Shown piece after piece: positions 1-5,466 of a DNA stretch of 7,101 bases; within the stretch, counting starts at the first letter, position 1; each line of letters opens with the position of its first letter. Origin of the DNA: Gammaproteobacteria bacterium (lineage in GTDB: Bacteria; Pseudomonadota; Gammaproteobacteria; Francisellales; CACEW01); NCBI GenBank assembly GCA_028282045.1, contig JANQIS010000007.1, forward strand, positions 1-7,101, written 5' to 3'. The notes under the pieces were generated by a model, which saw only the letters and a list, made by a program, of their open reading frames with translations, searched no databases and was not told the DNA's origin. The position numbers and the translations under genes were made by a program.

Positions 1-1134
1 TTGCTGTAACGCTCCCTGATCTTTAGCGCGATTAGCCTCACGCGCCAGGTCGAACAATATAGCCAATGCTTCCGGTGTGTTAAAGTCATCCAACATGACC
101 GTGTTAAAGCGCTCGATATACTCTGGCACCAATTGTGCTCCATGCTCTGGTGCATCACGCAATGCAGTATACAAGCGTCGCAATGCATTCCAGGCTTGCT
201 GCAGATTATCGTCGGAATAATTGATCTCACTGCGATAATGCCCTGAGATAAGAAAATAACGCACGACTTCAGCCGGATATTGTGCCAGCACATCACGAAT
301 CACAAAAAAATTACCTAGTGATTTTGACATCTTCTCAGTGTTTACCTGCACCATACCCGAATGCACCCAATAATTAGCATAAGGCCCGTCATTAGCTGCT
401 TCAGACTGAGCGATCTCATTTTCATGATGAGGAAAACGCAAATCTGAACCGCCACCGTGGATATCGAAGTGTTCATCAAGCACTTTCTTCGTCATGCATG
501 AGCACTCCAAATGCCAACCAGGACGGCCTGCACCCCAGGGTGAATCCCAGCTTGGCTCATCGGGTTTGGCGGCTTTCCACAGCACAAAATCTAACGGATC
601 TTCTTTATCTTCATTCACTTCGACCCGCTCACCACAGCGTAACTGATCAACATGCTGACCACTGAGTTTGCCATAGGCTTTAAATCGCGCCACACGGTAG
701 TACACATCACCATTATCTGCTGCATAAGCAAAACCTTTATCAATCAACACCTGGATCATCTGCAGCATTTCTGGGATGGTTTGCGTAGCACGCGGCTCGT
801 CATCCGGACGCAGGATATTGAGTGCATCAAAGTCCTCATACATTACCTTTATAAAGCGTGCCACCAGATCATCAGGTGATTCACCGTTGGTCTGGGCACG
901 TTGGATAATCTTATCATCAATGTCAGTAATGTTGCGCACATAGGTCACCTCATAGCCTTGCGAACGTAAAAAACGGATGATCACGTCAAAGGCCAAATAA
1001 GTACGCGCATGGCCGATGTGGCAATAGTCATACACTGTCACGCCACATACATAGAGGCGAATCTTATTAGGTGTAATGGGGATAAAAGGTTCTTTTTGTT
1101 TGGTCAGGCTATTATAAATTTGTAGTTCGCTCAT
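1..1134 (-). CDS. cysS: Cysteinyl-tRNA synthetase, C-terminus cut by window edge
   Basis: Charges tRNA-Cys with cysteine in the cytoplasm (class I synthetase). The 378 codons present give a clear CysRS Rossmann core. The HIGH motif is at residues 39-42 and KMSKS at 268-272. Zinc ligands C30, C211, H236 and E240 correspond to E. coli C28, C209, H234 and E238 with a constant offset of two. The family is usually about 460 residues, so roughly the last 80 (end of the anticodon-binding part) lie outside the window. The ATG at 1134 is preceded by an AAAGGA Shine-Dalgarno that overlaps the gltX stop codon. Only 9 nt separate the two genes, so they are very probably cotranscribed, with cysS downstream of gltX. 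No lesion is seen in the visible part. Confidence 0.97.
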   Translation of the reverse strand, partial: MSELQIYNSLTKQKEPFIPITPNKIRLYVCGVTVYDYCHIGHARTYLAFDVIIRFLRSQGYEVTYVRNITDIDDKIIQRAQTNGESPDDLVARFIKVMYEDFDALNILRPDDEPRATQTIPEMLQMIQVLIDKGFAYAADNGDVYYRVARFKAYGKLSGQHVDQLRCGERVEVNEDKEDPLDFVLWKAAKPDEPSWDSPWGAGRPGWHLECSCMTKKVLDEHFDIHGGGSDLRFPHHENEIAQSEAANDGPYANYWVHSGMVQVNTEKMSKSLGNFFVIRDVLAQYPAEVVRYFLISGHYRSEINYSDDNLQQAWNALRRLYTALRDAPEHGAQLVPEYIERFNTVMLDDFNTPEALAILFDLAREANRAKDQGALQQ

Positions 1135-1143
1135 ATGCGTCCT

Positions 1144-2546
1144 TTAACTGATGAATTGAGGTTTGGCTGTCTGCAGGCGCCGGCAACATCGCTGCGTACC
1201 AAGCAAACTAACAATGCCACCCATTTGCGGGCCATGTAGTTGCCCGGTGAGCGCCACACGTAGTGGCTGAAATAGGCTTTTGCCTCGATAGCCCTCAGCC
1301 TTTAGTAGCTCGCTTATCGCTGCAAAATCAGCACCTTTGGCCTTAACCGCATCAATGGCAATATCAAAGAACTCGCTACCAACTTGTGCGGCAACCGCCT
1401 GGGCCTCATCTGATAACTGCCAGCTATCTTCAAATAGCAGCTCAGCCCACTCCAGCGCATCATGAGGAAAGGTCACATTTTCACGAACCGTCTCAATAAA
1501 GAGATCACGCTGCACTTCGGGCACCAACGTATGCACCACACCCCCCATCCATTGCCATAATGTCTGATTATCCGCCTGAGACACGGCTTGTTTTGCCAAT
1601 AAATCAATTGCTGTTCATCAAAACGCGCTGCGGCACTACCTAATGATTCAATCTGAAACGCTGCGGCCAATTGCGCAAAGCTCATAAACTCAGTATTAGC
1701 ATAATAGTGTCCTAAGCGTGCCAGGTAGTTCACCACGCCTAATGGTAAAAAACCCGCCTCGCGCATGGCTTGAATGCTACGGCTACCATTACGCTTAGAT
1801 AATGGTGCACCGTCCTGACCCAGAATCAGGGCAGTATGGCCATAGTCTGGCTTACGCAATCCCAAAGCTTGCAGAATCATCAACTGACGTGGTGTGTTAG
1901 TCAGATGATCTTCACCACGAAATACATGTGTCACCCCCATTAGGCTATCATCAACCGCATTACAAAACATAAATGATGGACTACCGTCAGCTTTGCGAAT
2001 CACAAAATCACCAATATCATCAGCAGCAAAACGTTGTTTGCCCTTCACCAGATCTTCAAACTCAACAAACTCGCCGTCTGGCACGATAAAACGTAACGCC
2101 GGCCTGATGCCTTTAGCCTTTTTCTCAGCAATTTCTGTCTTGCTTTGTTGGCGCCAGTTTTTTGGATAACGCGGCGCCTGGCCAGAGGAGCGCTGAACTT
2201 TACGCATCACTTCAAGCTCTTCTTCAGTTTTGTAACACTCAAAAGCGCGACCTTGGTCAATCAACTGCTGATAATAAGCTTGATAAACCGACATGCGCTC
2301 AGACTGGTAATACGGTGCATGCTCACCACCAACATCAACCCCTTCTTGCCAGGCAAGTCCCAGCCAGTGTAAGTCATGCTGTAGTTCTTGTTTATAAATC
2401 TGCTCAGAGCGTGCCATGTCAGTGTCTTCAACCCGCAACAGAAAAGTCCCCCGGTTACCAGCAGCTAATAAAGCACTAAATAATGCCGTGCGGGCATTAC
2501 CAATGTGGATCAAACCAGTCGGACTGGGAGCAAAGCGTGTTTTCAT
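1144..2546 (-). pseudogene. gltX: Glutamyl-tRNA synthetase, frameshifted at residue 318
   Basis: Class I synthetase that charges tRNA-Glu. From the ATG at 2546 the protein starts MKTRFAPSPTG, with the HIGH-like HIGN at residues 14-17 and the LSKR motif at 249-252. The usual Cys zinc knuckle is absent; only a lone ECY is seen in that region. After Q318 (TGG CAA) the frame runs into about 39 unrelated residues and stops at 1473. The expected continuation (LWQWMGGV to GYRGKSLFQPLRVALTG) lies in the -1 frame down to the TAA at 1144-1146. One extra A in the run at 1591-1594 would restore a 467-residue protein of normal family length with no other lesion. The likely causes are a very recent mutation or a homopolymer sequencing error. 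As written, the product is 357 residues without the anticodon-binding domain. The upstream ATG at 2567 is an alternative start; neither has a good Shine-Dalgarno. A possible -10 (TACAAT, 2583-2578 on the minus strand) lacks a good -35. Confidence 0.93.
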
Positions 2547-2793
2547 GGTTGTTGAGTTCGTTATCATCGAATGAGATATTGTAACTAAGCCCTGAGCGAA
2601 ATGGTAGTTAGCCTGGAAATTTGGCAGTGTTTTAAATGCGTTGCCGATCATACATATCCAGGATGATAAGCACGGATTACCACAAGACTTTATCTTTATG
2701 CCAAAATCAACGCGGCAAGTAACCCATGCTTGTGTGACGTATGTAAAACGCTATAACAATCATCTTCTTCATCATAGCCCTCAATCTAACAGA

Positions 2794-2823
2794 TTGACTT
2801 AGTATCATTAATGGTACTATAAT
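2794..2823 (+). promoter_or_regulatory. Predicted sigma-70 promoter of hicAB
   Basis: TTGACT (2794-2799) and a perfect TATAAT (2818-2823) are separated by 18 bp. This is the strongest promoter-like sequence in the window. The predicted start of transcription, six to seven bases after the -10, falls at about 2830, the A of the hicA ATG. The spacer is filled by an inverted repeat, listed separately. Confidence 0.75.
2800..2819. promoter_or_regulatory. Near-palindromic operator inside the hicAB promoter
   Basis: The 20-bp sequence TAGTATCATTAATGGTACTA equals its own reverse complement except at one symmetric pair (positions 6 and 15). It occupies the whole -35/-10 spacer and the first two bases of the -10. 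I infer that it binds the HicB ribbon-helix-helix dimer, because HicB-type antitoxins commonly repress their own promoter. A repressor bound here would block RNA polymerase. Confidence 0.65.
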
Positions 2824-2829
2824 TAAACA

Positions 2830-3087
2830 ATGGATAAGATAAATAAAATAATTACTTTAATGCGAAAATCGCCGCAGGAGGTGAAATTCACTGAACTGTC
2901 TGCTGTATGTGAACACTATTTTGGCAAACCCAGGAATAAAAGTAGTAGTCACTATGTGTATAAGATGCCATGGGCGGGAGATCCGCGTATAAACATACAA
3001 AAGGCCAAAGGGGGCAAAGCAAAGGTTTATCAGGTCAAGCAAGTATTATTGGCCGTTACAAAGCTGGAGGATATGGAACATGGTTAA
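2830..3087 (+). CDS. hicA: HicA-family toxin (mRNA interferase)
   Basis: Small 85-residue protein resembling HicA toxins, which cleave mRNA through a double-stranded-RNA-binding-like fold and are neutralised by HicB. Visible marks are the Ser-His of the usual GSH motif (here SSH, H41, the presumed catalytic histidine), the YKMPWAGDPRINIQ strand region at residues 44-57, and the basic KGGKAKVYQVKQVLLAVTKLE helix end. The glycine of GSH is replaced by serine. The ATG at 2830 has no Shine-Dalgarno and coincides with the predicted transcription start, which suggests a leaderless message. An in-frame ATG at 2860 also lacks a Shine-Dalgarno, and relatives as I recall them keep a short N-terminal helix, so 2830 is preferred. 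The 3' end overlaps hicB by 8 nt, typical of translationally coupled toxin-antitoxin genes. Confidence 0.9.
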   Translation: MDKINKIITLMRKSPQEVKFTELSAVCEHYFGKPRNKSSSHYVYKMPWAGDPRINIQKAKGGKAKVYQVKQVLLAVTKLEDMEHG

Positions 3088-3403
3088 TTACAAACATTAC
3101 ACCTATCGAGTTACCTGGTCGCCCGATGATCAGCAATATGTTGCATTGTGCGCTGAATTCCCAAGCCTATCGTTCTTAGCCAATAAACAAGATGAAGCAC
3201 TAAGGGGGTTAATTGACCTGGTTGGAGATGTTGTTAAAGATATGGATGCCAATGGAGAAACTTTACCTGAACCGATTGCGGATCGGAAATATAGTGGTAA
3301 GTTTGTGTTAAGAACCACTCCTGAGCGTCACAGACACTTGGCGATAGAGGCTGCTGAACAGGGAGTCAGCTTAAATCGGTATGTGTCTTCTAAATTGGGG
3401 TAA
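3080..3403 (+). CDS. hicB: HicB-family antitoxin with ribbon-helix-helix domain
   Basis: Antitoxin partner of hicA, 107 residues. Residues about 4-60 form the degenerate RNase H-like HicB fold that covers the toxin (YTYRVTWSPDDQQYVALC, then EFPSLSFLANKQDEALRGL). Residues about 73-107 are a ribbon-helix-helix DNA-binding domain: strand KFVLRTTPE, then HRHLAIEAAEQGVSLNRYVSSKL. This order, toxin-binding fold then DNA-binding tail, is that of autoregulating HicB proteins, and a matching palindrome lies in the promoter upstream. The ATG at 3080 sits inside the hicA 3' end and has a good GGAGG Shine-Dalgarno at 3066-3070 (9 nt spacing). Antitoxin translation therefore has a strong ribosome site while toxin translation does not, consistent with antitoxin excess. 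No clear intrinsic terminator follows. Confidence 0.93.
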   Translation: MVNYKHYTYRVTWSPDDQQYVALCAEFPSLSFLANKQDEALRGLIDLVGDVVKDMDANGETLPEPIADRKYSGKFVLRTTPERHRHLAIEAAEQGVSLNRYVSSKLG

Positions 3404-3461
3404 CCTTAAAACATGAGTGCATGAACTTGGTAGAGAAATAATTTTATCTTAAATGACAAGC

Positions 3462-3532
3462 AAGCCCTATAGCTCAGAAAATCCATTGGTTTTTTAAAAC
3501 CTTAACTCATAGACGACACGACTATTGGGCTT
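3462..3532. repeat. Inverted repeat with 11-bp arms and 49-nt spacer
   Basis: AAGCCCTATAG (3462-3472) pairs with CTATTGGGCTT (3522-3532) at 10 of 11 positions. The spacer contains a second small palindrome, GGTTTTTTAAAACC (3488-3501). It lies about 60 nt after the hicB stop and the right arm runs into TTTATAT, so it may act as a weak terminator or mRNA 3' structure. The loop is too long and the U-run too poor for a standard intrinsic terminator. Confidence 0.4.
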
Positions 3533-3642
3533 TATATCAACGAAAACTTCTTTATAACAAGGGTAATGAGTTGTGCTCAGCAACACATTTAAAACATCAC
3601 TATTTCAGGGTTAGCACTTAGCTATTTACTAATAGAAAATCA

Positions 3643-3675
3643 CTTAAGGTTTCATTAAGGTTTATGGCGTACAAT
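3643..3675 (+). promoter_or_regulatory. Candidate regulated promoter with 11-bp-spaced direct repeat
   Basis: TTAAGGTTT occurs twice, at 3644-3652 and 3655-3663, exactly one helical turn (11 bp) apart. A TACAAT -10 box follows at 3670-3675, and no good -35 hexamer is present. Tandem half-sites 11 bp apart covering the -35 are typical of OmpR/PhoB-family response regulators. Read as CTTAAG-N5-ATTAAG (3643-3659), the site matches the known PmrA consensus YTTAAK-N5-YTTAAK at all but one base. Transcription would start near 3682, giving a leader of about 130 nt before the gene at 3812. Assignment to PmrA rather than a related regulator is inference. Confidence 0.5.
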
Positions 3676-3811
3676 TTACTCAGATATATTTACAGGTAAA
3701 AATTTCATAGGGAATTCAAAAATAAATATATAAATTTTTTATTCGAATGTTCTATGGAATCATTGCATCTGACGAAACAAACAGCTTTGTACCACCATAG
3801 GGAGACTAACG

Positions 3812-4174
3812 ATGCACAGTTTAATTCAAAAATACATGTCCGCATTAGAACAAGCAAACGCCCAAACTAATGAGGATCGTTTTAAACATGTCATCATGCA
3901 TTACGCAGATGAATGGGATTGGGTTAACGGCGATTCATTAATCGCTGATATTCTCGATGATAAAACAATTACCGCTGATGACATCGTTGAGATGCTCAAA
4001 AGCATTGTGGAATACGAAGGCGGTAACCGCGAATTTAAATACGCAGTGATGGCAATGGAAAGCCGTCTGCGCCGCGAGCGTTATGCTATACAAGTACAGC
4101 TTGATGATATTGAACTCTCAGATATCAATATCCATGAAGCACAAGGTTACGATGACTACCGTGAGGCAGTCTAA
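3812..4174 (+). CDS. Acidic 120-residue protein of unknown function
   Basis: I do not recognise this family. The product is soluble-looking, without signal peptide, membrane segment or cysteine. It is strongly acidic (about 26 Asp/Glu against 12 Lys/Arg) and probably mostly helical. Visible features are an N-terminal helix (MHSLIQKYMSALEQ), an aromatic acidic patch (HYADEWDWVNGDS, about residues 30-42), a central helix (DDIVEMLKSIVEYEGG), a basic cluster (SRLRRER, about 84-90) and a very acidic tail. The ATG at 3812 has a good Shine-Dalgarno (AGGGAG, 3799-3804, 7 nt spacing), which supports real translation. The stop is followed after 6 nt by the first hairpin of a GGA-rich RNA with its own terminator, and no terminator is seen in between, so the RNA may be the 3' UTR of this message. 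A link to the Csr/Rsm system is suggested only by this position. Confidence 0.75.
   Translation: MHSLIQKYMSALEQANAQTNEDRFKHVIMHYADEWDWVNGDSLIADILDDKTITADDIVEMLKSIVEYEGGNREFKYAVMAMESRLRRERYAIQVQLDDIELSDINIHEAQGYDDYREAV
4106..4132. repeat. Perfect 8-bp inverted repeat inside the end of the acidic-protein gene
   Basis: GATATTGA (4106-4113) and TCAATATC (4125-4132) are exact reverse complements around an 11-nt spacer. It lies about 50 nt upstream of the GGA-rich RNA, where an activator site or promoter for that RNA would be expected. A weak promoter-like pair, TTGATG (4101-4106) and TATCAA (4123-4128) with 16 bp between, overlaps it. Because it lies in codons it may be chance. Confidence 0.3.
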
Positions 4175-4400
4175 TTACGCGCAACAACAGGACGTTGCGA
4201 ACGCATTGACAGGAGGTTGATGCACTTGCAAGGAAGCGACAACCCTGACAGGAAGTCATTAAGGCAGGAAGCCGCAAAGGACTGAAGGATGGGCACGGAA
4301 GCCCGCAAGGATGCGCTTTAACAACAATAACAAGCTGAGTCAAATCAGCTATAGTTGTGTCTCTCCCACACATTGCCCGCATAAGCGGGCTTCTTTTTTT
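4175..4400 (+). ncRNA. CsrB/RsmZ-type CsrA-sequestering small RNA (predicted)
   Basis: CsrB-type RNAs bind many copies of the translational repressor CsrA/RsmA through GGA motifs shown in hairpin loops. Nine GGA triplets lie in 122 nt, starting at 4190, 4212, 4232, 4251, 4267, 4279, 4287, 4297 and 4309. Seven sit in or against loops of short stems: CGCAAC/GTTGCG around AACAGGAC (4180-4199); GCATTGA/TTGATGC around CAGGAGG (4203-4223, with two G-U pairs); TTGC/GCGA around AAGGAA (4226-4239, one G-U); TGAC/GTCA around AGGAA (4246-4258); GGC/GCC around AGGAA (4263-4273); GGGC/GCCC around ACGGAA (4291-4304); CGCA/TGCG around AGGA (4304-4315). The other two GGAs (4279, 4287) lie in the unpaired linker, as in known Csr RNAs. 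A 6-bp hairpin without GGA (4333-4350) and an intrinsic terminator follow. No ORF fits. The 5' end is uncertain: it may start at a weak promoter near 4100-4130 or be cut from, or remain part of, the upstream mRNA. Length (about 225 nt) lies between RsmZ and CsrB. Confidence 0.82.
4375..4400 (+). terminator. Intrinsic terminator of the GGA-rich RNA
   Basis: A perfect 6-bp G+C stem (GCCCGC 4375-4380, GCGGGC 4385-4390) with an ATAA loop is followed by TTCTTTTTTT (4391-4400). It reads in the plus direction, ends the predicted small RNA and insulates xerD from upstream transcription. Confidence 0.93.
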
Positions 4401-4544
4401 CTTATATCTCGTTTTATCGCACAGGGATGGTCACCTTGCTCATACTAAAAGGTTTTTAAATTCCACCGTATAACACTTGTATATCTAAGCATTATCGTTT
4501 AATCAGTTACCCTATGTCATAATGTTTTTATTTGTCATATTTCG

Positions 4545-5441
4545 ATGTCAGCTCCTACTGTATTACCAATTGAAGTCGATACTTTTTTAGATTACCTGTG
4601 GCTGGAACACGGCCTAAGCCAACATACCCGCGACAGTTATCACAATGATCTTAAACAGCTACAACGATGGCTGGGACAGCCTTCACTGTTGGGTTTAACT
4701 GCTGAAAAACTGCATGAATATTTGGCCTACCGATATCAAAGAGGCCTCTCAGCGCGGGCCACAGCACGTTGCCTTTCCTGCTTAAGGCGTTTTTATCAAT
4801 GGGCTCTGCAAGAGAAGCTTATCCGCAAGGATCCTACACTGAATATCGAAAGCCCGAAACTGGGCAAATCACTACCCAAGTCCATTAGTGAGGCCGATAT
4901 TGAGCGCCTGCTTGAAGCCCCCAATCTGAGTACACCGCTGGGATTTCGAGATCGCACCATGCTTGAACTGTTGTATGCCTGTGGTCTGCGGATCTCCGAA
5001 TTGATTGCCATCGAGCTGCATCATATTAATCTACGCCAAGGGGTGGTAAAAGTATTGGGCAAAGGCAGCAAGGAACGCCTGGTCCCAATGGGTGAAGAGG
5101 CAGCCGACTGGCTAATGCGCTATTGCGAGACTGTGCGCGACGACCTACTCAAAGGCCAGCGCTCTGATATTGTCTTTGCCAGCCAACGAGGTCAGCCGAT
5201 GACGCGCCAGACTTTCTGGCACCGTATTAAACAATACGCCCAACGTGCCGGTATTAGCACCATTATTTCGCCACACACTTTACGCCATGCTTTTGCTACT
5301 CATCTGCTCAATCATGGGGCAGACTTACGCGCTGTGCAAATGCTGTTAGGCCACAGTAATGTTAGCACCACCACTATCTACACGCATATTGCTCAGGTGC
5401 GCTTACAAGCATTGCATCAGCGCCATCACCCCAGAGCATAG
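4545..5441 (+). CDS. xerD: Tyrosine recombinase XerD
   Basis: Acts with XerC at the chromosomal dif site to resolve chromosome dimers, under FtsK control at the division septum. It has 298 residues, the E. coli XerD length. The N-terminal SAM-like core-binding domain spans about residues 8-95 and the catalytic domain about 110-298. The full catalytic set is present at R149 (GLRISEL), K173 (GKGSKER), H244 and R247 (SPHTLRHAFATHLL), H270 (LGHS) and the nucleophile Y279 (IYTHI). The sequence TRQTFWHRIKQYA and the ending HHPRA are XerD-like rather than XerC-like. The ATG at 4545 lacks a clear Shine-Dalgarno. A CATAAT (4518-4523) could be a -10 but has no convincing -35. The gene stands alone, 144 nt after a strong terminator, and converges with the next gene, 25 nt away, with no hairpin terminator in the gap. 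It is a housekeeping recombinase, not evidence of a mobile element. Confidence 0.97.
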   Translation: MSAPTVLPIEVDTFLDYLWLEHGLSQHTRDSYHNDLKQLQRWLGQPSLLGLTAEKLHEYLAYRYQRGLSARATARCLSCLRRFYQWALQEKLIRKDPTLNIESPKLGKSLPKSISEADIERLLEAPNLSTPLGFRDRTMLELLYACGLRISELIAIELHHINLRQGVVKVLGKGSKERLVPMGEEAADWLMRYCETVRDDLLKGQRSDIVFASQRGQPMTRQTFWHRIKQYAQRAGISTIISPHTLRHAFATHLLNHGADLRAVQMLLGHSNVSTTTIYTHIAQVRLQALHQRHHPRA

Positions 5442-5466
5442 GGTAGTTACGGCTGCTAAATCATCG

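Larger units (their letters stand above)
3404..3811. other. AT-rich intergenic region between hicB and the acidic-protein gene
   Basis: This 408-bp stretch has no credible coding sequence on either strand. Its left part contains a long-spaced inverted repeat (3462-3532). Its right part holds a candidate regulated promoter (3643-3675) and a leader of about 130 nt with three GGA triplets (3711-3713, 3756-3758, 3801-3803). The rest is featureless and very AT-rich. Confidence 0.7.

Noticed and set aside
652..879. Plus-strand ORF of 75 codons
   Set aside because: It is antisense to cysS, whose protein sequence is clearly conserved here.
1590..1598. Programmed -1 ribosomal frameshift in gltX
   Set aside because: The bases do not form a standard slippery heptamer and GluRS is not known to need recoding; mutation or sequencing error is simpler.
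1144..1599. A separate small gene starting at TTG 1599
   Set aside because: Its product is the C-terminal part of GluRS continuing without a gap from the upstream frame, so it is half of a frameshifted gene. No Shine-Dalgarno precedes the TTG.
2145..2479. Plus-strand ORFs of 75 and 105 codons
   Set aside because: They are antisense to the well-supported gltX coding sequence and resemble nothing known.
3696..3709. LetA-type box (TNAGAAATTTCTNA-like) at GTAAAAATTTCATA
   Set aside because: Three of twelve defined bases mismatch, it lies downstream of the predicted -10, and it is about 470 bp from the GGA-rich RNA; AT-rich DNA gives such matches easily.
4125..4382. Minus-strand ORF of 85 codons across the GGA-rich region
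   Set aside because: It is antisense to the hairpin array and terminator, has no family resemblance, and its low-complexity composition follows from the repeated GGA motifs.
4545..5441. Integrase of a mobile element
   Set aside because: Sequence and length match housekeeping XerD, including its C-terminus. No direct repeats, tRNA gene or phage genes are present around it.
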